From Acidobacteriota bacterium (GTDB lineage: Bacteria; Acidobacteriota; Terriglobia; Bryobacterales; Bryobacteraceae): a DNA stretch of 64,000 nt. The DNA is taken from positions 80,738-144,737 of the forward strand of contig JAKOTR010000008.1 in NCBI GenBank assembly GCA_029776225.1. The letters are read 5' to 3'. Under the pieces are notes generated by a model. That model saw only the letters and a program-made list of their open reading frames with translations, was not told the origin of the DNA and ran no database searches. Below are positions 7,337-16,105 of the stretch, piece by piece (within the stretch, counting starts at the first letter, position 1; each line of letters starts with the position of its first letter). Made by a program: the position numbers and the translations under genes.

Positions 7337-9262
7337 GTGTGCGGAATTGTAGGCTTTACGCATCGGGCCAGGATTGCCGATCCGCTTCGCATTCGCGAAT
7401 TGACGCGCACGCTTGCCCACCGCGGCCCGGACCAGCAGGGGGTTTACCATTCCCCGTCCGTGTCGCTGGGCGCCGTCCGGCTTAGAGTCATCGACCTTGC
7501 CACCGGCTCACAGCCGATCACCAGCGACGACGGCGACGCCGTCATCGTCTTCAACGGCGAGATCTACAACTTCTTGAGCCTGCGAGAAGAGCTCCGCGCC
7601 CGCGGCCACCGCTTTCGAACCAATTCCGACACCGAGGTCGTACTGCGAGCCTTCTTGGAGTGGGATACGCAAGCCTTCTCGCGGCTGCGCGGCATGTTCG
7701 CCGCCGCGCTGTGGAGTGAGTCCGCAAGGCGGCTGGTTCTCGTCCGGGGGCGGCTGGGGATCAAGCCGCTCTATTACTGCCGGCGCGGGGCCGATATCTA
7801 CTTCGGCTCGGAGCTGAAAGCTATTCTGGGCCACCCCGAGATTGAAAGGAAGCTCGACCTCCGCGCGCTGGACCGCTATCTCTCGCTGAATTACGTGCCC
7901 GGCCCCGATACGCTGATCGAAAGCATCAAGAAGGTTCCGCCAGGACACTGGCTCGAGTGGCGCGACGGCAAGGTGAGCCTCCATGCCTACTGGCGGCTCG
8001 AGATGAAACCCGACCCGCGCTGGACGCTCGAGACGGCGGAAGAGGAGCTGGACCGGTTGCTTCGCGACTCCATCCGCGAGCACCTGATCTCGGATGTACC
8101 CCTCGGGGTCTGGGTGAGTGGCGGTTTGGATTCGAGCACCGTCCTCCACTATGCCGCCGCCGAGACGTCCTCGCGGTTGAAAACGTTTTCGGTGTCGTTC
8201 TCCGGGCGCGGCTGCGACGAAAGCCGCTATTTCCGCCAGGTGGCCGCCCGGTATGGCGCCGATCACCACGAGTTGGATCTGAACGAGCGGCTGGATCTTG
8301 CCAGCGCCATCGAACGCCTGGTCTATTACTCGGACGAACCGAGCGCCGACGCCGGTGCGCTGCCTGTCTGGTATCTGGCGGAACTCACCCGCCGCCACGT
8401 AACCGTCGCTCTGAGCGGCGACGGCGCGGACGAGCTGTTCGGAGGCTATCTAACCTATCGCGCCGACGCGCTGGCCCGCCCGCTAAGGCGCGTGCCCGCC
8501 GCGTTCCGCCGGACGGCAGTGAAACTGTGCTCGTTGCTGCCGGTCTCCGACGCCAAGATCAGCTTCGAGTACAAGCTGAAACGGTTTCTCGAAGGCTCGC
8601 TGCTTCACCCCGACGAGGCGCACTGCTACTGGAACGGCACGTTCTCTTACGCCGAGAAGCGCGAATTCTTTTCGGCGGCGGATCCGGCCGGCATCAGTTC
8701 GCTCTATGAAGCGCTCGGAGCGCGCTGCAGCCCCGGCGGACTCAACCGCTATCTGCTCTTCGACCAAACTTACTATCTACCCGACGATATCCTGTACAAA
8801 TGCGACCGCATGAGCATGGCTCATAGCCTGGAAGTGCGGCCGCCGTTTCTTGATCATCGCATCGCCGAGTTCGCCGCCTCGCTTCCCGAATCGTTGAAAG
8901 TGCGGGGCTCGCGGCAGAAGTATCTGCTGCGGGAACTGATGCGGTCGAAACTGCCCCCGATCGTGCTTGCCCGCAAAAAGGAAGGATTCGACATACCCGC
9001 GCATGAGTGGCTGCGCACCGTGTTGCGCCCGCTGCTGCTCGACACGCTGACCCCGGAAGCGATCGCCGCAACCGGCATTTTTGAGGGCAAGCGCATACAC
9101 GAGATGATTCGCAAACACATGGAGCGGCGTGCTAATCTCGGATATCAGCTATGGGGGTTGTTGATCCTCTTCCTCTGGATGAAGCGATGGCACGTCCAGA
9201 CCGCGGCAATGGCAATGAGCGAAAAAGAGAGCGATTTTACTCTAAGTACGGCTATGATCTGA
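7337..9262 (+). CDS. Glutamine-dependent asparagine synthetase/EPS amidotransferase (AsnB family)
   Basis: A 641-residue AsnB-family amidotransferase. The GTG start is fixed by the next codon: Cys2 (CGIVGF) is the N-terminal nucleophile of the class II glutaminase domain (about 1-200, with LAHRGPDQQG, FNGEIYNF and SDTEVVL). The synthetase domain has the ATP-binding loop VSGGLDSSTV (about 258-267) and ALSGDGADELFGGY, where an aspartyl-type substrate is adenylated and amidated. It is longer than housekeeping AsnB (about 550) and heads a run of glycosyltransferases near a PEP-CTERM gene. It therefore resembles the exosortase-associated amidotransferases of exopolysaccharide loci more than an asparagine biosynthesis enzyme. 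It overlaps the next gene by 76 bases. Confidence 0.9.
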   Translation: MCGIVGFTHRARIADPLRIRELTRTLAHRGPDQQGVYHSPSVSLGAVRLRVIDLATGSQPITSDDGDAVIVFNGEIYNFLSLREELRARGHRFRTNSDTEVVLRAFLEWDTQAFSRLRGMFAAALWSESARRLVLVRGRLGIKPLYYCRRGADIYFGSELKAILGHPEIERKLDLRALDRYLSLNYVPGPDTLIESIKKVPPGHWLEWRDGKVSLHAYWRLEMKPDPRWTLETAEEELDRLLRDSIREHLISDVPLGVWVSGGLDSSTVLHYAAAETSSRLKTFSVSFSGRGCDESRYFRQVAARYGADHHELDLNERLDLASAIERLVYYSDEPSADAGALPVWYLAELTRRHVTVALSGDGADELFGGYLTYRADALARPLRRVPAAFRRTAVKLCSLLPVSDAKISFEYKLKRFLEGSLLHPDEAHCYWNGTFSYAEKREFFSAADPAGISSLYEALGARCSPGGLNRYLLFDQTYYLPDDILYKCDRMSMAHSLEVRPPFLDHRIAEFAASLPESLKVRGSRQKYLLRELMRSKLPPIVLARKKEGFDIPAHEWLRTVLRPLLLDTLTPEAIAATGIFEGKRIHEMIRKHMERRANLGYQLWGLLILFLWMKRWHVQTAAMAMSEKESDFTLSTAMI

Positions 9263-11034
9263 TCGTCATCCTGTTCGCCTCCGCCGTCTTTCTGAGCGGC
9301 ATGATCAGCCCGCCGTCGTTGATGGACGACGTCGATGCCGTTCAGGCGCAGATCGCACGGAACATGCTGGAAAGCGGCGACTGGGTGAGCGCCCGGCTGA
9401 ACGGCGTGCTGTATTTGGAGAAATCGCCGGCCAAGTACTGGCTGATCGCAATCTCCTTCATGATTTTCGGGATGCACGACTGGGCCGCGCGAATCCCCAT
9501 AGCTCTGGCCGCCATTCTACTGTGCTGGGTAACGTACCGAATCGGCTGTTGGGCTTTTTCGCGGAAAGCGGGGCTTTACGCCGGGCTGGCGCTGGCGACC
9601 TGCGTCGGTCTGTTTTTGTTCACACGCGTTCTGATTCCCGACGTGATGGTGACGCTCACCATCACCGTCGCGCTGTGGGCCTTTCTCCGGGCGCTGGAAG
9701 AGGACGAGAAGCGCCCAACCCTGTGGGCCTGGACCTGCGCCGCGAGCCTGGCGGCGGGCGTGCTGCTCAAGGGCGTCATCGGCGTGTTCTTCCCGGCGGG
9801 AGCGGGTTTTCTCTACCTGCTGTTCACCCGCCAGTTGCTGGCGCGGAGAACCTGGATGCGCCTGCGCCCCTTCTCCGGCGCCGCGATTTTCCTGCTGATC
9901 GCCGCCCCCTGGCACGTGCTGGCCACGCTGCGCAACCCGCCGTATCTGGATTTCACGATGGAGTCCCGGCCAGGCGAGTATCGCGGCTTCTTCTGGTTCT
10001 ACTTCATCAACGAGCACGTCCTGCGATTCCTGAACAAGCGCTACCCGCGCGACTACAACACGGTGCCGGTCCTCTATTTCTGGCTTTACCAGTTGGTCTG
10101 GATGTTCCCCTGGAGCGTGTACTTCCCCGCAACGGTGAAGCTCAGCTACCGGCCGAAGGACCGCGCCGGACGGACCCGGCTGCTGGCGCTGTGCTGGATC
10201 GGCTTCGTGATGGTGTTCTTCTCCTTTTCAACCACGCAGGAATACTATTCGATGCCCATCTACCCGGCGATGGCGTTGCTGCTCGGCTGCGCGATGGTCA
10301 CCGGCAGCAAGTGGCTGCCGTCAGGGACAAAGTTCGCGGCCGCGCTGGCGTCCGTGGCCGCGGTAATCACCGCGGTGCTGGCCATCCGCGTGTGGAACCT
10401 CCCCACGCCGGGCGATATCTCGGTGGCCCTCAGCCAGAACCCGGAGCTTTACACGCTTTCCCTCGGCCACATGGCGGACCTTACCATCGCCTCGATGGCT
10501 TATGTGCGCGTGCCGCTGGTGATCGCTTCGATCGCCTGCCTTGTGGGAGCGGCGGGCGCATGGTTGCTGCGCGGCGAGCGCGCGTATTTGCCGCTCGCGC
10601 TCATGATGGTCTTGTTTGTACAGGCGGCGAGGCTGGCGATGGTCGCTTTCGATCCGTATATGTCCTCGCGCCCCCTGGCCGAATCGCTCAAGAGGGTCCC
10701 AAAAGGCCGCCTGATCCTGAACGGCCCTTACTATCCTTTTTCGTCCGTGTTTTTCTACACGGATTACGACGCGTTGATCCTCAACGGCCGCGTGAACAAC
10801 CTGGAGTACGGCTCGTACGCGCCGGATGCCCCCGACGTGTTCATCGACGATGCGCGGTTCCTGCCGCTCTGGCTTAGTCCGGAGCGCTGCTATCTGCTCT
10901 CTGAGGATTCCGCCGTTCCCCGGCTGGAAAAACTGGTGGGCGAGGCAAACCTGCACGTTGTCCGCAGGAGCGGGGGAAAAACGCTGTTCACGAACCGGGA
11001 ATTGGCGATAAGCGCCGATGCGCGTCTGCATTGA
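9187..11034 (+). CDS. GT39/ArnT-like membrane glycosyltransferase
   Basis: A 615-residue polytopic inner-membrane protein with about eleven to twelve hydrophobic segments. The first periplasmic loop holds the acidic DDVDAVQAQIARNMLESGDW region (about 35-55), followed by YLEKSPAKYWLIA, typical of the PMT/ArnT-like GT-C superfamily that transfers sugars from polyprenyl-phosphate donors on the periplasmic side. The ATG at 9187 is preferred over one at 9151, since the shorter form starts nearer the first membrane helix and has a GATGAAG ribosome-site candidate. The gene overlaps the amidotransferase upstream and the GT4 downstream (17 bases), so the three form one translationally coupled unit. 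Acceptor (lipid, glycan or protein) unknown. Confidence 0.85.
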   Translation: MARPDRGNGNERKRERFYSKYGYDLIVILFASAVFLSGMISPPSLMDDVDAVQAQIARNMLESGDWVSARLNGVLYLEKSPAKYWLIAISFMIFGMHDWAARIPIALAAILLCWVTYRIGCWAFSRKAGLYAGLALATCVGLFLFTRVLIPDVMVTLTITVALWAFLRALEEDEKRPTLWAWTCAASLAAGVLLKGVIGVFFPAGAGFLYLLFTRQLLARRTWMRLRPFSGAAIFLLIAAPWHVLATLRNPPYLDFTMESRPGEYRGFFWFYFINEHVLRFLNKRYPRDYNTVPVLYFWLYQLVWMFPWSVYFPATVKLSYRPKDRAGRTRLLALCWIGFVMVFFSFSTTQEYYSMPIYPAMALLLGCAMVTGSKWLPSGTKFAAALASVAAVITAVLAIRVWNLPTPGDISVALSQNPELYTLSLGHMADLTIASMAYVRVPLVIASIACLVGAAGAWLLRGERAYLPLALMMVLFVQAARLAMVAFDPYMSSRPLAESLKRVPKGRLILNGPYYPFSSVFFYTDYDALILNGRVNNLEYGSYAPDAPDVFIDDARFLPLWLSPERCYLLSEDSAVPRLEKLVGEANLHVVRRSGGKTLFTNRELAISADARLH

Positions 11035-12124
11035 AGCCGCCTCCCTGCTGCTCCGCAGCGCCGGGGTAAAGAACTACGTCTACCACTGGGTCAAGCACTT
11101 GATTGCGCTGGCCGGGCGGGAATCCATTATTACCTTTCCGCCGCTCGGAGGTCTCGGCGAGCTCGATCATGAACGCTCGATTGCCGGACGCGCGGCGACG
11201 GTGGCCGGCCTCGGGCTGCTTGCGTTTCTGAATTACTCCCGGCTGCCATGGCGGGCAGGCCGGGTGGACATCTTTCACCACAGCTCGCTGCTGCTCCGCA
11301 ATCCCCCGCGCCGCGTCAGGCTGACGGCAACGATTTACGATATGACCTGCCGGCTCAACCCGGAGATGCACCTGCGGGCAAACGTTGCCGCGGATGAGCA
11401 GTTCGCCGAGCGCGTTCTGAAACGGGCCTGCGGCCTGATCGCCATTTCGGCCAGCACCCGGAACGATGCCATCCGCCTTCTGCGGTTGCCGCCCGAGAGG
11501 GTTTCGGTAATCTACCCCGGCGTGCCGGAGCGCTTTTTCAGCGCCGGCGCAGCGGAGGCCGAAGCGGCCAAGCGGAAGTACGGCTTCACGCGGCCGTACG
11601 CGCTATTTGTCGGGACGATCGAGCCCAGAAAGAACGTCGGCACGCTGCTGGACGCCTGGGCGGACCTCGATGAATCGCTGCGGCGCGAATTTGACCTCGT
11701 GGTGGCGGGACCGGCTGGCTGGGGAAATCCCGCCACGCTCCACCGCCTGCGCTCCGCCCCGCCCGGAGTGCGCTACCTGGGCTACGTGCCGGAAGCCGAC
11801 CTGCCCGGACTCACCGCCGGCGCCGCGGTTTTCGTCTATCCGTCTCTCTACGAGGGTTTCGGTTTTCCGGTGGCGCAGGCGATGGCCGCCGGAACGCCGG
11901 TGATCACCTCCAATGTCTCCTCGCTTCCGGAGATCACCTGCGGCGCCGCGCTGCTGGTGGATCCATTAAGCCGCACGGAGCTGCGGGACGCGCTTCGCAA
12001 GCTGCTGGAATGCCCCGAAGCCGGGCGCAAACTTGCCGCGGAAGCCAGGAAGCAAGCGGCGCGCTACCGCTGGGATCTCTGCGCCAAAGAGTCGCTGGAG
12101 TTCTTCGAGCGGGCGGCCGGGTAG
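11018..12124 (+). CDS. GT4-family glycosyltransferase
   Basis: A 368-residue cytoplasmic retaining glycosyltransferase of the GT-B fold. The C-terminal donor-binding domain is textbook: LFVGTIEPRKNVGTLLDAW (about 196-214), then VYPSLYEGFGFPVAQAMAAG with the acidic E-x7-type motif, then TPVITSNVSSLPEI. The N-terminal domain includes DIFHHSSLLLRNPP and LTATIYDMTCRLNP. Proteins of this kind transfer mannose, rhamnose or similar sugars onto lipid-linked intermediates. It overlaps the membrane glycosyltransferase gene by 17 bases. The next gene is convergent, 10 bases away. Confidence 0.92.
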   Translation: MRVCIEAASLLLRSAGVKNYVYHWVKHLIALAGRESIITFPPLGGLGELDHERSIAGRAATVAGLGLLAFLNYSRLPWRAGRVDIFHHSSLLLRNPPRRVRLTATIYDMTCRLNPEMHLRANVAADEQFAERVLKRACGLIAISASTRNDAIRLLRLPPERVSVIYPGVPERFFSAGAAEAEAAKRKYGFTRPYALFVGTIEPRKNVGTLLDAWADLDESLRREFDLVVAGPAGWGNPATLHRLRSAPPGVRYLGYVPEADLPGLTAGAAVFVYPSLYEGFGFPVAQAMAAGTPVITSNVSSLPEITCGAALLVDPLSRTELRDALRKLLECPEAGRKLAAEARKQAARYRWDLCAKESLEFFERAAG

Positions 12125-12134
12125 CCAGGCGCGG

Positions 12135-14990
12135 TCAGTACTTGAAGCGGAGCGAATAGTCCTCGGCGGCGCGCGTGAGGTGGGGGCTGTAGAAGGGATC
12201 GGCCGCGATGATGTGTTTCCAGTTGTCCCTCATTGCCAGAAGCTCGCCGGGATGCGAGTCCATGTCGCGCAGGGTTTTCGAATACGATTCGCGGTGGTAA
12301 AGCAGCGCGTGCGGCGTGTACAGGACGCGGTACCCTTTCGCGCCAATCCTCAGGCACAGATCGATGTCGTTGAACGCCACCGGAAACAGCGCCTCGTCGA
12401 AGCCGCCGACCTCGTGAAACACGCTGGCCGGCACAAGCAGGCACGCGCCGGTGACCGCGCTCACGTTGCGGATCACGTCCGGCAGGTCGAAGTAATGGCG
12501 CTGGCTGCCGTCCAGGTTCCTGAATCCGTGAGCGCAACACTCGTAGAGGCCCACGACCACACCCGCGTGCTGGATGCGCCCGCTGGGATAAAGCAGCTTC
12601 GCGCCGACCGCGCCCACCTCGGGCCTGGTCCCGAGTTCCATCAGAGCGGTGAGCCAGCCCGGAGCGATCACCTCCGTGTCGTCGTTCAGGAACACCAGAT
12701 AGGGCGCGTCGCAGCGGCGCGCGGCCTCGTTATTGAGCGCCGAGTAGTTGAACGGCCAGCTCCGCATGTCGAGCCACCGCAGCCTGCGCCCGCTCCGGAT
12801 CCAGGTCTCGGCGTACCGGCGCACGGCGTTGCCCCGCGAATTGTCGATGATGACAACCTCGTAGTCGGGATAGTCGGTTTTCCCAAAAAGCGACTCCAGG
12901 TTGGCCCGGAGCGCGTCCAGCTTGCCGCCGGCGGGAATCAGAATGCTGACCCGCGCGCCGCGCGGTATCGCATAGCGGACGCGCCACGTTCCCGGCGCCG
13001 TGCCCGGCTCGACTGTCGCCCGAACCGCTTCGGCCCGCAAATGGTCTTCGATGGCGCGGCGTGCCGCGGCCGCGTTTGAAACCCGCCGCGCGGAACGGTG
13101 GTAAAGGACCGCGGGCACGTGAACGATTCTGCCGGCGCGGCGCGTGAGGCGCAGCACCAGGTCGTAATCCTCCGCGCCGTCGTAGTCCTTGCGGAATCCG
13201 CCCTCCGAGCGCACCAGCGCGGCCCGCGCCACCAGCAGCCCGCCGATGTAGTTCTGTGAAAGCAGCAAGTCGGGAGACCAGTCCGGTTTGAAGTACGGCT
13301 CGCTGCGGCGCCCCCATTCGTCGATTGAGTCCTCGTCGGAATAGAGGACATCCGCTCCCGGGTGCGCGTTGAGCGCCCCCACGAGGCGGAGAAGAGCGCC
13401 AGGCGCCAGTTCCGCCGTGTCTTCCAGCAGGGCGATGTACTCACCGCCGGCCATCTCCAGCGCCGCATTCGCCGTCTCGGAGGGGCCCGTGCCCGGAGGC
13501 ACGCGAGCGATTCGGATGCGGGCGTCCTCGCCGGTGCGCTCGCTCAGAATCCGGTCGATTTCGGGAGGCTGCGGATCCGCGGCGGAAATGCAGAGTTCCC
13601 AGTTCGCATAGCTCTGGGCGCGCACCGAACGGACCGCGCGGCTTACCGCCGCCGCGGGCGCGCCCGAAAGCGGCAGAATCACGCTCACGAGCGGTTGCAG
13701 TTCCAACGTGCCCGGCTCGGGCAGGCGGGGCTCGCACTCCGCGATCCAGCGCTCGTAATCCGATGCGAAACCCCTCCCGGCCTCCAGTGAAGCGCTATCG
13801 CGGCTGGCGCCTGCCGCCGCCGGCTCCTCACAATCGAGCGTGGTACGGCTATCCGCCGGCTGCCCGTTCGTGAGCCGGAGAACGAGCCCTCCCAGCGCGC
13901 ACAGAGTTCGCCAGATGCGGCTTTGAAGAATGGATGTGATTTGCCGGAAGGCCTCCCCGACCTGCCGCCCGTGCTCGTCCAGCCGCCTCGAAAGGTTTTC
14001 GATCCGCGCCGCCACAGTCTCCGCAAAATACCTGCTTCGTTCGAAATCGATCAGAGCGGTCTTAACGTACCGGCGAAGCTCATCCAGCTCGGCCCGGAGT
14101 TCGGAGTCCGAGGCCGGGACCACAGCCGTGCTTGGCGCCGCGCTCCGGCCGCCCGCGGCCAGCTCTTTGCCGCGGATGGCGATATCGAGCAGCAATCGGC
14201 AGACCGGAAGCATGGAATCGGCCGCAAGCGAGGGGCGGCTATCGCGCGGCATCGAGCGGAACGCATCCAGCGCGGCGGCTGTGTTGCGCTTCGACAGCAG
14301 GAAATACGCGCGATAGGAGGGGGCCGCCCAGTCCTCATCAACCGGCCCGTGATTGAAACGCTGGTTGAGCCCCTCGACAAGTGCGTCGCACCCGGAGCGG
14401 TGGAGCGCGTGCTGGGTCATCATCAGCAGCAGCCAGACGTCCGTGTTGCCGCAGTCGAACGAAGCCGCCGGATAGCCCGTACCGGCAAAGAACCGCTCGA
14501 TCTGCGCGCGGTCCGGCAGGCCGAAAGTCCGGTGCTCGTCCAGCATGGGGATCGAACCGTGGAAGTGGAGCGCCAGGAAGTCGGCCAGCATCTTCTCGGC
14601 CGTGCGGTTCACTGGGGAGTCGAACGGAAAGGCGACAAGAAGCCCGTCGCGGGTGACGCGCAGCATTTCCTGCAAAGCGGGCACCCGGTCCCCGTGCGGC
14701 ATGTGTTCGAGCAGATCGAACGCGGAGACGAGGTCGAAGCTCTCATCGGCAAACGGAAGCCGGAGGGCGTCGGCGCGGACGTAGTCCGTCAGGCCGTCAC
14801 CGGGAGCGATGTCGGCAACCACGCTGAAGGAGTCCGGAACCATCTCGCGCGCCAGGGACCGGAAGCCCTCCCAGAGGACGGGCGTCTTACCGCCCACATC
14901 CAGCAGGCGGAGACGGCTCCCTGGCCGGGCGAAGAACAGGCCGGCGCTGCTCAGCAGCCGGTAACGCTGGAAAAGGTCGAATAGTTTCAT
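12135..14990 (-). CDS. Methyltransferase-GT2-GT2 fusion protein
   Basis: A 951-residue three-part protein. Residues 1-170 are a class I SAM methyltransferase (LRLLDVGGKTPVLWEG as motif I; LPFADESFDLVSAFDLLEHM as the acidic core). About 280-375 is an alpha-helical, probably coiled-coil linker (LRAELDELRRYVKTALIDFE, then IENLSRRLDEHGRQVGEAF). Two GT2 (GT-A) domains follow, one from about 430 with VLYSDEDSID as its DXD region and one from about 675 with VSILIPAGG, VVIIDNSRG, FLNDDTEVI and FPVAFNDIDLCLR. Such proteins extend and cap O-antigen-like glycans, so it probably works with the convergent glycosyltransferase genes. The ATG at 14990 is certain from MKLFDLFQRYRLL; a duplicated copy of this segment lies just upstream. 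Confidence 0.88.
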   Translation of the reverse strand: MKLFDLFQRYRLLSSAGLFFARPGSRLRLLDVGGKTPVLWEGFRSLAREMVPDSFSVVADIAPGDGLTDYVRADALRLPFADESFDLVSAFDLLEHMPHGDRVPALQEMLRVTRDGLLVAFPFDSPVNRTAEKMLADFLALHFHGSIPMLDEHRTFGLPDRAQIERFFAGTGYPAASFDCGNTDVWLLLMMTQHALHRSGCDALVEGLNQRFNHGPVDEDWAAPSYRAYFLLSKRNTAAALDAFRSMPRDSRPSLAADSMLPVCRLLLDIAIRGKELAAGGRSAAPSTAVVPASDSELRAELDELRRYVKTALIDFERSRYFAETVAARIENLSRRLDEHGRQVGEAFRQITSILQSRIWRTLCALGGLVLRLTNGQPADSRTTLDCEEPAAAGASRDSASLEAGRGFASDYERWIAECEPRLPEPGTLELQPLVSVILPLSGAPAAAVSRAVRSVRAQSYANWELCISAADPQPPEIDRILSERTGEDARIRIARVPPGTGPSETANAALEMAGGEYIALLEDTAELAPGALLRLVGALNAHPGADVLYSDEDSIDEWGRRSEPYFKPDWSPDLLLSQNYIGGLLVARAALVRSEGGFRKDYDGAEDYDLVLRLTRRAGRIVHVPAVLYHRSARRVSNAAAARRAIEDHLRAEAVRATVEPGTAPGTWRVRYAIPRGARVSILIPAGGKLDALRANLESLFGKTDYPDYEVVIIDNSRGNAVRRYAETWIRSGRRLRWLDMRSWPFNYSALNNEAARRCDAPYLVFLNDDTEVIAPGWLTALMELGTRPEVGAVGAKLLYPSGRIQHAGVVVGLYECCAHGFRNLDGSQRHYFDLPDVIRNVSAVTGACLLVPASVFHEVGGFDEALFPVAFNDIDLCLRIGAKGYRVLYTPHALLYHRESYSKTLRDMDSHPGELLAMRDNWKHIIAADPFYSPHLTRAAEDYSLRFKY

Positions 14991-15047
14991 GGCACCATTA
15001 TATGCTATCTATGGCTCAGCAGCCGGTAACGCTGGAAAAGGTCGAAT
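14949..15047. repeat. 34-bp direct repeat spanning the fusion gene start
   Basis: The 34 bases at 14949-14982 recur exactly at 15014-15047, 65 bases apart. On the minus strand both copies can read FDLFQRYRLLS. The upstream copy continues a frame RVLFETNDRLKSLA before it and stops soon after, so it looks like the end of a relic paralogue or a partial duplication of the gene start. Confidence 0.75.
14997..15002 (-). promoter_or_regulatory. TATAAT box close to the fusion gene ATG
   Basis: A perfect TATAAT on the minus strand ends six bases before the ATG at 14990. Transcription would then begin at or next to the A of the start codon, giving a leaderless message. No good -35 hexamer is seen at 16-18 bases, so this is tentative. 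Confidence 0.35.
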
Positions 15048-15223
15048 GCCAGCGACTTCAGACGGTCGTTCGTCTCAAACAACACGCGGCTCCCGCGCGG
15101 GAAGGATGGAGCTCATAACAGTGCCTTGGCAGGGCTGGATCAGTCATCATAGCACGGGCCGGAGCGGCGGAAACATAACCCGGCCACCCCCATCGCCCGC
15201 CGGGATTCGCTGCCGGGGCAGGA

Positions 15224-15934
15224 TCAAGACGCTCTACGTCTTCGGAGCAGAACCAGCCCCCCCAATCCGCAGATCAAGAGCGCAACTGTGGAAGGTTCGG
15301 GCGCTTCATAGGTAGCAGACGTCACCGCGAAGCGGAACCCGGCGGGGTTGCCGATATCCAGGTTCTCATTCCATACCCGGAAGTAGAGATAGTTGACGCC
15401 TTGCTGGAACCCGCTGGTGATCTGGAACGGGTGCATCAAATCGAAGCACCGGTTGTCCTCGGCGTAGCAAGTGTGCTGAATGGTGTTGTTGAGGAGCAGT
15501 TCGCCGCGGTTGTCCACACTCCACGAGCCAATGATCGAGGCAGTCTGCGCCGCATGCCAGCTTGGGAGATAGAAAACCAGAACGTACGTATACCAGCCGG
15601 CGGGATCCGACGGGCCGTAGCCGCTCGGCCCAGGATCCGAGTAGGAATCGTTCAGCGCCAGCCACTGGGACTCGGAGTCATTGGGAACCCAGGAGCCCGG
15701 CCACAATGGGAAGGCGGGTTGCACGCCGTCGACCGTCGATCTCACGACTCTTGGCGAGACGCCAGTCGGAACGCCGTCGGGAGCGTCAATGAGAACGAAA
15801 TTGGAGTCGATATCGCCTTCCGCCAGGCCCGCGCAGCTGCTGACTATCTCGGGAATTGTAACGATAGGAGCCGCCTGTCCGAGCAGCACACCGAAAATCA
15901 GCGCACCAGCGAACCCAATTACAATCTTTTGCAT
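15224..15934 (-). CDS. PEP-CTERM sorting-domain protein
   Basis: A 236-residue exported protein. It has an N-terminal signal peptide (MQKIVIGFAGALIFGVLLGQA) and a C-terminal sorting signal: APEPSTVALLICGLGGLVLL then RRRRAS, i.e. the PEP motif, one membrane helix and a basic tail. Exosortase cuts such proteins and releases or anchors them with surface glycan. The body is aromatic-rich (GWYTYVLVFYLP, NYLYFRVWNENLD) and has two cysteine pairs; no enzyme motif is seen. A TTG-initiated frame begins at 15952, but the ATG at 15934 with an upstream G-rich ribosome site is preferred. No exosortase gene is in the window. A promoter-like pair lies at 15998-16027. Confidence 0.85.
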   Translation of the reverse strand: MQKIVIGFAGALIFGVLLGQAAPIVTIPEIVSSCAGLAEGDIDSNFVLIDAPDGVPTGVSPRVVRSTVDGVQPAFPLWPGSWVPNDSESQWLALNDSYSDPGPSGYGPSDPAGWYTYVLVFYLPSWHAAQTASIIGSWSVDNRGELLLNNTIQHTCYAEDNRCFDLMHPFQITSGFQQGVNYLYFRVWNENLDIGNPAGFRFAVTSATYEAPEPSTVALLICGLGGLVLLRRRRAS

Positions 15935-15997
15935 CGTGATCACACCCCCCAAACACGCTCTAATAGCGCCGCATGTGTGGGTGCTCCTCTCACGCCC

Positions 15998-16027
15998 ATG
16001 GTAGGTTTTCTAATGCATTTGAGTCAA
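15998..16027 (-). promoter_or_regulatory. Putative promoter of the PEP-CTERM gene
   Basis: On the minus strand TTGACT (16022-16027) and TACCAT (15998-16003) are 18 bases apart, about 65 bases upstream of the ATG. The GTAC-rich element at 16058-16081 lies 30 bases farther upstream. Confidence 0.4.
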
Positions 16028-16057
16028 TGTTTTTTGGCAGGGGCCTAATGGTTCTAG

Positions 16058-16081
16058 TGTACCAGTACAGTACTTACTTAC
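16058..16081. promoter_or_regulatory. GTAC-rich element upstream of the PEP-CTERM gene
   Basis: Three GTAC words at short spacing are followed by two TTAC repeats. The minus strand contains AGTACTGTAC, a 10-mer also present at 59632-59641 upstream of the subtilase gene. The position upstream of a promoter suits a regulator site. Confidence 0.35.
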
Positions 16082-16105
16082 TAGGTCTCTAGTCAGAAGG
16101 AAGGC

